Of a DNA stretch of 22,135 nt, positions 15,197-22,134 are shown piece after piece. Below the pieces are notes generated by a model. The model saw only the letters and a list, made by a program, of their open reading frames with translations, was not told the origin of the DNA and did no database searches. The stretch comes from Solirubrobacterales bacterium (lineage in GTDB: Bacteria; Actinomycetota; Thermoleophilia; Solirubrobacterales; 70-9): assembly GCA_030835185.1 (NCBI GenBank), contig JAUQWL010000095.1:1-22135 (forward strand), written 5' to 3'. The number at the start of each line of letters is the position of its first letter. Positions within the stretch are counted from its first letter, which is position 1. The translations under genes were made by a program, and so were the position numbers.

Positions 15197-15226
15197 TACT
15201 AAGCGCGGCATCGGCAGCAGTACCAA
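15197..15226 (-). promoter_or_regulatory. candidate promoter of the gnd-pgl-channel-antiporter operon
   Basis: On the minus strand TTGGTA (15226-15221) and TTAGTA (15202-15197) are 18 bp apart. The -10 box ends 7 bp before ATG 15189, so transcription would start at or next to the start codon. This fits a leaderless message, common in Actinobacteria, and the absence of a ribosome site. Confidence 0.4.
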
Positions 15227-15265
15227 TCGGGCCCGGCCGCGTAGCCACCGGGTACGCTCCCACCC

Positions 15266-16717
15266 ATGGGCAAGAAATCGCAATCGATAGCCGGAGGGGA
15301 ACCGTTGGAGAGTGACGCGCTGGTGATCTTCGGAATAACCGGTGACCTGGCGCGGAAGATGACTTTCAGGGCCCTCTACAGGCTCGAGAAACGGGGAAAG
15401 CTCGACTGCCCGATCATCGGAGTCGGTCGCCGCAGCGACTGGGGGCACGAGACGATGCGCCAGCGCGCACACGAATCGATCGTCGACAGGCTCGGCGAAA
15501 TCGACGAGGCCGTCTTCTCCCGACTGGCTGCCAGGATGCGATTCGTCGCCGGCAACTTCGACGAACAGTCGACCTACGAAGCGGTCACGGAGGAGCTTTC
15601 GCAGTATGAGCGGCCGATCTTCTACCTGGAGGTTCCGCCGGTCCTCTTCTCCCCGATAATCCATCACCTCCACAGGGCGGGACTGACCGAAAAGGGCCGT
15701 TTCATCATCGAGAAGCCGTTCGGCCACGACCTCGCTTCGGCCCGCGCCCTCCAGGCCGACCTCACCGAATACCTGGATGAGGACCAGATCCTGCGGATCG
15801 ACCATTACCTCGGCAAGGAACCGGTGATGGACATCACCTACCTGCGGTTTGCCAACGCGATCCTCGAGCCGGTGTGGAACCGGGACAACGTGGCATATGT
15901 CCAGATGACCATGGCCGAAAGCTTCGGGGTCGAAGACCGGGGACGGTTCTACGAGGGTGTGGGAGCGATCCGCGACGTAGTGCAGAACCACATGCTCCAG
16001 GTACTCGCCCTGATTGCGATCGAGCCGCCGAGTGAGAACCAGCATGACTCGATCCGGGCGAAGAAGCTCGAGCTCTTCCAGTCGATGAGCGCGGTCGATC
16101 CAGCCCACTGCGTGCGGGGCCAGTACGTCGGCTACCGCGACATCCCCGAGGTCGCGGACGACTCCCAGGTCGAAACCTACGCCGCGCTCCAGCTGGGAAT
16201 CGACAACTGGCGGTGGGCCGGCGTACCGTTCTACATGAGGACGGGCAAGTACCTGCCGGTCAAACACACCGAGGTCAGGATCGTCTTCAAACGCCCACCG
16301 GATGTCGGCATCGGTGACGGCCACAAGCCCGGACACAACCAGATGGTCATCCGGATCGACCCCGAGCCGGGTGCCCGGATGCGATTCATCGCCAAGGCCG
16401 CCGGCGAAGACGTCTTCGAACCGGCTGACCTCGATGTGCTCTTCGAAAAGGAACCGGGTACCGAGCCGGAGCCGTACGAGCGCCTGCTCGACGACGCGAT
16501 CCACGGCCGCTTCGATCTGTTCACCAATGCCGATGCGATCGAGGAGACGTGGCGAATCGTCCAGCCCCTGCTCGACAACCCTCCCGAGATCGATTTCTAC
16601 GAGAAGGGCAGCTGGGGGCCGGAGGAGGCCGACCGGCTGGTCAAGGGTGTCTGCGAGTGGAACAGTCCCTGGCGCCCGGTCGAGCGTCCGGCCGAGCGCA
16701 TGGTGCTGGGCGGCTGA
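15266..16717 (+). CDS. zwf: glucose-6-phosphate 1-dehydrogenase
   Basis: This 483-residue enzyme has the nucleotide loop FGITGDLARKM (about 22-32), the IIEKPFGHD segment and the substrate/catalytic motif RIDHYLGKE (177-185; Asp179, His180, Lys184). A late TFxR-like FYMRTGKYLPVKHTEV segment binds substrate. It oxidises glucose-6-phosphate to the lactone, producing NADPH or NADH, and opens the oxidative pentose phosphate pathway completed by pgl and gnd on the other strand. ATG 15266 gives the standard length but has no ribosome site; TTG 15305 (before ESDALVIFG) sits 5 bp after GGAGGGG and is a serious alternative start that would remove only 13 non-conserved residues. It is followed by a 196-bp gap before ppa. 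Confidence 0.95.
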   Translation: MGKKSQSIAGGEPLESDALVIFGITGDLARKMTFRALYRLEKRGKLDCPIIGVGRRSDWGHETMRQRAHESIVDRLGEIDEAVFSRLAARMRFVAGNFDEQSTYEAVTEELSQYERPIFYLEVPPVLFSPIIHHLHRAGLTEKGRFIIEKPFGHDLASARALQADLTEYLDEDQILRIDHYLGKEPVMDITYLRFANAILEPVWNRDNVAYVQMTMAESFGVEDRGRFYEGVGAIRDVVQNHMLQVLALIAIEPPSENQHDSIRAKKLELFQSMSAVDPAHCVRGQYVGYRDIPEVADDSQVETYAALQLGIDNWRWAGVPFYMRTGKYLPVKHTEVRIVFKRPPDVGIGDGHKPGHNQMVIRIDPEPGARMRFIAKAAGEDVFEPADLDVLFEKEPGTEPEPYERLLDDAIHGRFDLFTNADAIEETWRIVQPLLDNPPEIDFYEKGSWGPEEADRLVKGVCEWNSPWRPVERPAERMVLGG

Positions 16718-16902
16718 GTCCGGAAGCGGCCCGGGCTGCTCCCGCCGCCTGCGACCCCGAACCCCGCCATGCCCCACCGGCGACCCCGGGCCCGGTCTGC
16801 TCCCGGAACGGAACCGCCGAATCCCGGCCTGCGATATCGACGGTGATCGGCGAGGAAGGTGCGGGGAGCAGCGCCGGACCCAACGAAACCCAGACGCAGC
16901 GA

Positions 16903-16908
16903 GGAGGT
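16903..16908 (+). promoter_or_regulatory. ribosome binding site of ppa
   Basis: GGAGGT lies 5 bp before GTG 16914. The open frame continues far upstream, antisense-free but without homology, so this site together with the conserved N-terminus fixes the ppa start. Confidence 0.7.
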
Positions 16909-16913
16909 CAACA

Positions 16914-17411
16914 GTGAGTGATCTGAACATCATCGTCGAGGTTCCCAAGGGGAGCCGCAACAAGTACGAATACGACCCGGAAGTCGGCGGGATCAAACTC
17001 GACCGCTTCCTCTTCTCCTCGATGGTCTACCCGGTCGACTACGGCTTCGTTCCCCACGCCATGGGAGCCGACGGGGACCCCCTTGACGCGATGGTCTGCG
17101 TATCCGAGCCGACCTTCCCCGGCTGCATCATCCCCTCCACGCCGATCGGCCTCTTCCGCATGAAGGATGAAGCTCAGATCGACGACAAGGTGCTCTGCGT
17201 GCCGGCCGAGGACCCGAACTGGAGCTGGGTCGAGTCGCTCGACATGCTCCCGGAGCAGCTGCGCGACGAGATCTCCCACTTCTTCTCGGTCTACAAGCAG
17301 CCCGAAGGCAAGCATGTGGAAGTCGACGGCTGGTACCCGAAAGAGGCTGCCCTCGAGGTGATCGAAGAGTCCTTCCAGCGCCAGCGCGACCTCGACGCCA
17401 AGACCGGCTGA
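16914..17411 (+). CDS. ppa: inorganic pyrophosphatase (family I)
   Basis: This 165-residue protein from GTG 16914 begins SDLNIIVEVPKGSRNKYEYD, the typical family I N-terminus, and contains the metal-binding signature DGDPLDAMV (Asp53, Asp55, Asp58) plus VYPVDYGFVP and a later CVPAEDPNW segment with catalytic acidic residues. The soluble cytosolic hexamer hydrolyses pyrophosphate to phosphate and drives biosynthetic reactions. Length and spacing are normal. The start is set by GGAGGT at 16903-16908; the frame extends back into zwf only by chance. It is convergent with rlmN. Its last two sense codons and stop (ACC GGC TGA) lie in the first copy of a 26-bp direct repeat, so the stop-spanning sequence is duplicated just downstream. 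Confidence 0.95.
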   Translation: MSDLNIIVEVPKGSRNKYEYDPEVGGIKLDRFLFSSMVYPVDYGFVPHAMGADGDPLDAMVCVSEPTFPGCIIPSTPIGLFRMKDEAQIDDKVLCVPAEDPNWSWVESLDMLPEQLRDEISHFFSVYKQPEGKHVEVDGWYPKEAALEVIEESFQRQRDLDAKTG

Positions 17412-17454
17412 CCCCGGCACCGGTCGGTACCGGCTGACCCCGGCACCGGTCGGT
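17404..17454. repeat. two-copy 26-bp direct repeat spanning the ppa stop codon
   Basis: A 25-bp sequence (CCGGCTGACCCCGGCACC followed by GGTCGGT) occurs at 17404-17428 and again, identical, at 17430-17454, a 26-bp period. The first copy holds the ppa terminal codon and TGA, the second repeats them. ACCGGT and GGTACC palindromes inside allow several hairpins. Confidence 0.85.
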
Positions 17455-17736
17455 TCTGGAAGCGATCGACGGTCCCAGGCGCCGTCGATCCTTGCCACCC
17501 CCGTGTTCCGGGGTCGGGGAACCGCCGAGGTGCCTCAGACCATCCGGGTCACCGGCAGGCTGAGAAACGGCCGAATAAACAACGGTCGCATAGTTCTTCG
17601 AGGGAAGTGCGATGCGACCAAGACGTTCGTCGCCCGCCGCGCGCGCTGAGGCTCGCGGTTGCCCCCGCGCACGGGCTGAAGGACACGGGCCAGCAGCTGC
17701 TCGATCCACGATGTTGAGCAGTCGACCTGAGCGGAT
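17412..17736. other. 325-bp convergent intergenic region, no supported gene
   Basis: Between the ppa and rlmN stops lie the second repeat copy, a hairpin (17464-17490), a weaker stem (CCCCG/CGGGG near 17498-17512) and about 220 bp of GC-rich DNA with no ORF whose translation looks protein-like in any frame. Short open frames on both strands here are basic, low-complexity and lack ribosome sites. An unannotated RNA cannot be excluded. Confidence 0.5.
17464..17490 (+). terminator. hairpin downstream of ppa, possible terminator
   Basis: GATCGACGG (17464-17472) and CCGTCGATC (17482-17490) form a perfect 9-bp stem with a 9-base loop, 52 bp behind the ppa stop. No U-tract follows, so it would be a non-canonical terminator, and being symmetrical it could serve rlmN transcripts from the other side as well. 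Confidence 0.4.
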
Positions 17737-18726
17737 TCAGGCGGCGGCTTTTGCGGCGAGCTGGCCGCACGCGGCATCGATGTCGCGGCCCCTGGTGAGT
17801 CGCACCGTGGCGTGGATGCCGCGGCTGACCAGGATCGAGCGAAAGCGCTCGATCGCTTCGCGGCTCGAACCTTCGTAGCCGGTCCCGCTCGGGTTGAACG
17901 GGATCAGGTTGACCTTGAAGTCGTTCTTCGGCAGCAACAGGTCGGCCAGCTCGTGGGCCAGGTCCGGGGTGTCGTTGACTCCGCCGAGCATCAGGTACTC
18001 GATGAAGACTTTGCGCTTGCGCGTGTGGCGCCACTCGCGGCAGGCGCCGACCACGTCGGCGATCGGGAAGCGCTCGTTGACCGGCATGATCCGCGAGCGC
18101 AGCTCGTCGTTGGGCGCGTGCAGCGAGAGTGCCAGCCGGACCGACGGGCCCTCTGTGATCACCCGCTGAATCCCGGGCAGCCAGCCGACGGTCGAGATCG
18201 TGGTGTGGGAGTTTGCGATGCCGGCTTCGGGCAGTCGCTCACATACGGCCAGCACGTTGTCCAGATTCATCATCGGCTCGCCCATGCCCATGAAGACGGT
18301 GTGGTTGACCGGCTCGATGCGCCGGAAGTGCAGCGCCTGGTCGAGGATTTCGGACTCGGTCAGGTTGCGGCCGAACTTCATCGCGCCGGTAGCGCAGAAC
18401 GTGCAGGTCAGCGGGCACCCGGACTGGCTCGAGAGGCAGAGCGAGCGGCGGCCGTCCCGGTAGCGCATCAGAACCGCCTCGACCGGCCGGCTGTCGGCGG
18501 TCATGAAGAGGGCCTTCTCGGTGCCGTCGACCGACCTGGCCGACGCGTCCACCGCGAGAGTGGAGATCGGCAGCCGCTCAGCCAGGTCTGAACGCAGACC
18601 GGCCGGCAGGTTGCTCATCTGCTCGAAGGAGCCGGCGCCGCGAGCCAGCCACTCCCAGACCTGGGAGGTCCGGTAGGCAGGCTGGCCGAGATCGGCCATG
18701 GTGCGCTCAAGGAGTTCGAGATCCAC
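17737..18726 (-). CDS. rlmN: 23S rRNA (adenine(2503)-C(2))-methyltransferase / tRNA methyltransferase RlmN
   Basis: This 329-residue radical-SAM protein has an N-terminal HhH-like region (QPAYRTSQVWEWLARG), then the iron-sulfur motif SGCPLTCTFCATG (Cys104, Cys108, Cys111), the GMGEPMMNLDNV loop, and a C-terminal RGRDIDAACGQL with Cys320 in the position of the methylated cysteine of RlmN. It methylates C2 of A2503 in 23S rRNA and A37 of some tRNAs, using two SAM molecules. The VGWLPGI and LSLHAPND segments also fit RlmN; Cfr resistance proteins are relatives but are distinguished by context and overall RlmN-like sequence, so this is a housekeeping gene. GTG 18726 gives the usual N-terminus; no ribosome site is visible. 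It is on the same strand as the CoA-transferase upstream, 223 bp away, with a repeat array between. Confidence 0.94.
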   Translation of the reverse strand: MDLELLERTMADLGQPAYRTSQVWEWLARGAGSFEQMSNLPAGLRSDLAERLPISTLAVDASARSVDGTEKALFMTADSRPVEAVLMRYRDGRRSLCLSSQSGCPLTCTFCATGAMKFGRNLTESEILDQALHFRRIEPVNHTVFMGMGEPMMNLDNVLAVCERLPEAGIANSHTTISTVGWLPGIQRVITEGPSVRLALSLHAPNDELRSRIMPVNERFPIADVVGACREWRHTRKRKVFIEYLMLGGVNDTPDLAHELADLLLPKNDFKVNLIPFNPSGTGYEGSSREAIERFRSILVSRGIHATVRLTRGRDIDAACGQLAAKAAA

Positions 18727-18861
18727 AAGGCAAGTGTTGCACCGATGCTGCCCCGGCCAGAGCCGCAGCGCCGGAAATTCTCCGACGTCCGGCCCCGGCC
18801 GGGCCGCCCCCTGCCGAAGCCGCTTTGCCTCCCGGTGGCAACCGACAGGCTCTGCCCTACC

Positions 18862-18985
18862 CGCCCAGCCGGCAGCAGGGCACGGTGCTATCCGCCCAGT
18901 CAGCGGCGGAGCACGGAGCTACTCGCCCAGCCAGCGACGGAGCAGGGTGCTATCCGCCCAGCCAGCGACGGAGCACGGTGCCGTC
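18862..18985 (-). repeat. four-copy 31-bp tandem array derived from the end of the CoA-transferase gene
   Basis: Units 18862-18892, 18893-18923, 18924-18954 and 18955-18985 are each exactly 31 bp and begin CGCCCAG on the plus strand. Unit 4 is coding: read on the minus strand it gives the CoA-transferase end VLRRWLG. The gene stop TAG (18952-18950) lies in unit 3. On the minus strand, every junction contains a TAG after a Leu-Gly-coding sequence. Unit 3 would encode LLRRWLGE-stop in a shifted frame, unit 2 VLRR-stop-LGG, unit 1 is more diverged. Because 31 is not a multiple of 3, the copies rotate through frames. The repeats look like successive duplications of the gene 3' end. Confidence 0.85.
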
Positions 18986-20074
18986 CTGATCGAGTTCGGG
19001 CGGACGACGGCGGGTGCTCACGGGGGTTCCCGAGAGTTCGAGCGGCGACCGCGGGCTGCTGACCCCGTCCAGTTCGTCGACCGGCTCGAGCCCGAGCGAT
19101 TCGGCCAGGGCGAACCCGGCGCCGATGTCGTTGACCGGGCCGGCGGGGACGCCGGCGTCGTTCAGAGCCTCGGTCCAGTAGGCAACCGAATCGAGGCCGA
19201 GACGCGATTCCAGCTCCGGCCGCAGTTGATCCCGGTTGCCTACCCGGTCGCTGTTTCCCGAGAATCGATCGTCCTCGGCCAGCTGGGGGACCCCCAGGGT
19301 TCGCACGAGCTGATGGAACTGGTGGTCATTCCCGGCGCAGATCATCAGCAGCCCGTCGCCCGCTTCGTAGGTGCCGAAGGGTTCGATACTCGGATGAACG
19401 TTGCCCATCCGGGTCGGCGAGACCCCTGTGTTGAGGAACGAAGAGGCCTGGTTGGCCAGGGCCGCCAGCGCGGTCGAAAGCAGGTTCACCTCGACCCGCT
19501 GCCCCCGTCCGTCGCGGTCGCGCACCCTGAGGGCGGCGAGGATGCCGTTGGTCGCGTTGAGCCCGGCGATCACGTCGACCAGGGCGACCCCCGTCTTGCT
19601 TGCGTCGCCGGCGGTCGGACCGGTCACCGACATCAGCCCGCTGAGCGCCTGGACCAGCGGATCGTAGCCCGGCATCGCAGCACCCTCCTTTCGGCCGAAG
19701 CCGGTGATCGAGCAGTAGACCAGTCGGGGGTTGGTCGCGGCAACCGTCTCGTAGTCGAGGCCGAACTTGTCCATCGTGCCGGGCCGGAAGTTCTCGATCA
19801 GCACGTCCGCCCGGCGGACCAGTTCCCGGGCCAGCTCGAGGTCGCCGGGATCCTTGAGGTCGAGAACCAGCGAACGCTTGTTGCGGTTCACCGTCAGGAA
19901 ATAGGTCGATCGTCCGTGGTCATCGGTCGGCGGCTGCCAGGACCTCGTTTCGTCTCCGGCCGGAGGCTCGACCTTGATTACATCCGCGCCGAGATCGCCC
20001 AGGGTCATCGCCGTCAGTGGCCCGGCAAGCACCCGGCTGAAGTCGGCCACAAGTAAATCTTCGAGAGCGCTCAT
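18950..20074 (-). CDS. CaiB/BaiF family (type III) acyl-CoA transferase
   Basis: This 374-residue protein has the family N-terminus LVADFSRVLAGPLTAMTLGD LGADVIKVEPP, with RSLVLDLKD, RRADVLIENFRPG, and TGVALVDVIAGLNA, in which Asp167 is the expected catalytic residue that forms the glutamyl/aspartyl-CoA intermediate. The C-terminal WTEALNDAGVPAGPVNDI and DGTVLRRWLG segments are typical. It moves CoA between an acyl-CoA and a free acid; the family includes carnitine, formyl-CoA and alpha-methylacyl-CoA racemase members, and no neighbour points to a substrate. ATG 20074 begins MSALEDLLVADFSR. It is divergent from the ABC genes by 56 bp. The final codons and TAG stop lie in a 31-bp tandem array. 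Confidence 0.92.
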   Translation of the reverse strand: MSALEDLLVADFSRVLAGPLTAMTLGDLGADVIKVEPPAGDETRSWQPPTDDHGRSTYFLTVNRNKRSLVLDLKDPGDLELARELVRRADVLIENFRPGTMDKFGLDYETVAATNPRLVYCSITGFGRKEGAAMPGYDPLVQALSGLMSVTGPTAGDASKTGVALVDVIAGLNATNGILAALRVRDRDGRGQRVEVNLLSTALAALANQASSFLNTGVSPTRMGNVHPSIEPFGTYEAGDGLLMICAGNDHQFHQLVRTLGVPQLAEDDRFSGNSDRVGNRDQLRPELESRLGLDSVAYWTEALNDAGVPAGPVNDIGAGFALAESLGLEPVDELDGVSSPRSPLELSGTPVSTRRRPPELDQDGTVLRRWLGG

Positions 20075-20130
20075 GCCCCCATATTGACGCTACGGAGCGC
20101 GAAGTTCATCGACCTATACGCTCTCTCGTC

Positions 20131-20907
20131 GTGCCCTCGCCTCGAACAGGTTCCGCCGCCCTCGAAATCAGGGGCCTGACCAAGCGCTACTCCGACGGCA
20201 CCCTGGCCCTGGACGGACTCGGCCTGGAGGTGCCCGACGGAAGCTTCTTCGGCCTGCTCGGCCCCAACGGTGCCGGCAAGACCACCCTGATCGGCGCCGT
20301 CTGCAACCTGGTCCGCATGACCGAGGGGGAGATATCGGTGTTCGGCGAGCCGGGATCCGGGATGAGGGCCCGGCGGATGATCGGCATCGCCGAGCAGGAA
20401 CCGAACCTCGACAAGTTCCTGACCGTATTCGAGACCCTGCTCTACCACGGCGGCTACTACGGCATGGACCGGCAAGAGGCGAGCAGCCGGGCCGAACAGA
20501 TGATCGAAGCTTTCGACCTCACTGCCAAGCGCGACGTCGAAGCGCCGAAGCTGTCCGGTGGCATGAGGCGGCGGTTGCTGCTGGCCCGGGCGCTGCTCCA
20601 CCGACCCCGACTGGTGATCCTCGACGAGCCGACCGCCGGCGTCGACCTCGAACTCCGCCACGAACTCTGGAGCTACATACGCAAGCTCCACGCCCAGGGG
20701 ACCACGATCCTGCTGACCACGCATTACCTCGAAGAAGCCGAAGCGCTCTGCGACGAGATCGCCCTGATCAGCGGCGGACGGATCGTTGCCCGTGACACCG
20801 CCGAAGGGCTCAAACGCTCACACGGTGCGGCAACGCTGGAAGAGGTCTACCTGAAGACGGTGGCCGGTGGCCGGATCCGGCTGGCGCAGGAGGTCGAGGT
20901 CGAATGA
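20131..20907 (+). CDS. ABC transporter ATP-binding protein (ABC-2 exporter type)
   Basis: This 258-residue ATPase has Walker A GPNGAGKT (44-51), a Q-loop with Gln89, signature LSGGM (141-145), Walker B LVILDE (161-166, Glu166 catalytic), a D-loop AGVD and H-loop His198. It is of the DrrA/NodI-like class that powers ABC-2 exporters for drugs or polysaccharide-type substrates; the substrate is not evident. The permease gene follows with an ATGA overlap (20904-20907), so both are one transporter. GTG 20131 has no ribosome site; TATACG at 20115-20120 lies 10 bp before it, consistent with a nearly leaderless message, though a matching -35 is missing. MPSPRTGSAALEIRGL places the start about ten residues before the first conserved strand. 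Confidence 0.94.
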   Translation: MPSPRTGSAALEIRGLTKRYSDGTLALDGLGLEVPDGSFFGLLGPNGAGKTTLIGAVCNLVRMTEGEISVFGEPGSGMRARRMIGIAEQEPNLDKFLTVFETLLYHGGYYGMDRQEASSRAEQMIEAFDLTAKRDVEAPKLSGGMRRRLLLARALLHRPRLVILDEPTAGVDLELRHELWSYIRKLHAQGTTILLTTHYLEEAEALCDEIALISGGRIVARDTAEGLKRSHGAATLEEVYLKTVAGGRIRLAQEVEVE

Positions 20908-21698
20908 GCCCGTTGCCGCCGGTCGAAGTCGAACCACATCCGTGGCGGGGACTCGCCTGGCTCTCGCGCCGCGAATGCCACCGCGTGCTGAAGCTGTGGC
21001 GCCAGACGATCCTCGCGCCGGTGATCGCCTCGCTGCTGTTCATGGTCGTCTTCGGCCTCTCGCTCGGCGACAGCATCTCGGAAATCAACGGCTTCGAGTA
21101 CTCCGTCTACATCGTGCCGGGACTGATCGCGATGGCGATGGCCCAGGCGGCCTACTCGAACAACTCCAGCACCATCTTCCAGGCCCGGAACGACCGTTAC
21201 CTCGACGACATCCTCTCCGCCCCGATGAGCGCCTGGCAGGTCCACCTCGGCTATCTGGTCGGCGGGGCGATGCGGTCGCTGGCGATCGGCGTGACCCTGA
21301 CCGCCCTGGCACTGCCGCTCACCGGCGCACCGCTGTCGAACCCGGCCGAAGCCGTGCTCGCAGTGCTGTTGCTCATCACCGCCTTCGGAGCGCTCGGCAT
21401 CATCGTCGGCATATACGCCCAGTCCTGGGACAACCAGTCGTTCATCAACAACATCGTCATCCTGCCACTGATCTTCCTCGGCGGAGTCTTCTACTCGGTC
21501 AGCCGGCTGGGCACACCCTGGGAGCAGATTTCCCATTTCAACCCGCTCTTCTACGTGGTTGACGCGGTCAGGTTCGGCTTCCTCGGAGCCAGCGACGTCA
21601 GCCCCTGGGTATCCCTGGGAGTCGTCGGAGTCATCACCGTCCTGCTGGTCGGCTGGGCGCAGTTCCTGTTCGCCACCGGGCATCGGCTCAAGCCCTGA
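20904..21698 (+). CDS. ABC-2 type transporter permease
   Basis: This 264-residue membrane protein has about six transmembrane helices after a polar N-terminus of about 35 residues, with IFQARNDRYLDDILSAPMSAWQ between the second and third helices, a conserved feature of the ABC-2 membrane family (NodJ/DrrB-like), and a late LPLIFLGGVFYSV motif in the fifth region. It forms the membrane half of the exporter with the ATPase encoded immediately upstream (ATGA overlap). Two copies probably form the channel. Substrate is unknown; drug, lipid or polysaccharide export are all possible. The TGA ends at 21698, ahead of a 21-bp repeat array and a convergent gene. Confidence 0.92.
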   Translation: MSPLPPVEVEPHPWRGLAWLSRRECHRVLKLWRQTILAPVIASLLFMVVFGLSLGDSISEINGFEYSVYIVPGLIAMAMAQAAYSNNSSTIFQARNDRYLDDILSAPMSAWQVHLGYLVGGAMRSLAIGVTLTALALPLTGAPLSNPAEAVLAVLLLITAFGALGIIVGIYAQSWDNQSFINNIVILPLIFLGGVFYSVSRLGTPWEQISHFNPLFYVVDAVRFGFLGASDVSPWVSLGVVGVITVLLVGWAQFLFATGHRLKP

Positions 21699-21759
21699 CC
21701 AGACCGGCAAAGGACCTCCCGGTCGCGGATCTCCGCGAATCGGCCCGACGTAGCCCCCT

Positions 21760-21816
21760 GTGACCCTCGGCACCCTCAGGGTGACCCTCGGCACCCTCAG
21801 GGTCACCCTCTGCAGG
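21760..21816. repeat. 21-bp direct repeat, two perfect copies plus a partial third
   Basis: Copies at 21760-21780 and 21781-21801 are identical (GTGACCCTCGG then CACCCTCAGG), and a partial, mutated third runs 21802-21816. ACCCTC recurs at 21763, 21772, 21784, 21793 and 21805, an average step of 10.5 bp, one helical turn. AGGGTGACCCT and AGGGTCACCCT stretches are nearly palindromic, so each unit can form a small hairpin. It lies between convergent genes. Confidence 0.85.
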
Positions 21817-21846
21817 GCATCTCCGATCTGCTCGGCCCGTACCGAC

Positions 21847-22134
21847 TCAGCCGTCGAGTTCGGGGATGAACTGCCTCACGTGATCGGCGATCGTCTCACG
21901 GACCCGGCGCTTGGTCTCCGGATCGGCCATGCGATAGCGGCCGAGCAGCATCTTCTGGTCTTCGAGCGGCAGGCCGGCGATCTCCCAGGAGACGGCGAGG
22001 CGCTCGAAAAGCTGCTCGGTTCGGCGCTGCCAGATATCGTCGACGTTGGCCGCCGGGTTGCTCATCTCCTCTTTCACCTTGGCAATCGAGCCGGACGAAA
22101 GCTGCTGTCTCAGCACCAGCACGTTGCCTTCGGA
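21847..22134 (-). CDS. hypothetical protein, C-terminal part (5' end outside window)
   Basis: The minus-strand frame is open to the right edge and ends at TGA 21847-21849; about 95 residues are visible. GTG 22122 is a possible start but the frame continues beyond it (SEGN before VLVLRQ), so the gene is probably longer. The visible protein is charged and helical: SIAKVKEEMSNPAANVDDIW, RRTEQLFERLAVSWEIAGLP, EDQKMLLGRYRMADPETKR, and an amphipathic ETIADHVRQFIPEL end. It has no membrane helix or Cys. I recognise no family. It is convergent with the ABC permease across the 21-bp repeats. Confidence 0.7.
   Translation of the reverse strand, partial: SEGNVLVLRQQLSSGSIAKVKEEMSNPAANVDDIWQRRTEQLFERLAVSWEIAGLPLEDQKMLLGRYRMADPETKRRVRETIADHVRQFIPELDG

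Noticed and set aside
16302..16913. Long upstream extension of the ppa reading frame
   Set aside because: The extension runs through zwf in another frame and is Ser/Arg-rich noise; the conserved pyrophosphatase begins at GTG 16914 behind a good ribosome site.
15125..16996. Open frame of 623 codons on the minus strand opposite zwf
   Set aside because: It is antisense to an unmistakable zwf gene, has no recognisable motif, and is rich in Asp/Arg/Val/Gly as expected from reverse reading of GC-rich codons.
17737..18726. Cfr-type antibiotic resistance methyltransferase
   Set aside because: The sequence carries RlmN-like N- and C-terminal segments and sits among housekeeping genes with no sign of mobility.
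20084..20120. TTGACG and TATACG ahead of the ABC operon as one promoter
   Set aside because: The two boxes are 25 bp apart, too far for a standard sigma-70 promoter; only the TATACG may be a -10 element.
21724..21737. CGCGGA-TC-TCCGCG inverted repeat as a terminator of the ABC operon
   Set aside because: The stem is short, its loop is too tight for the full stem, and no U-tract follows, so it is not supported.
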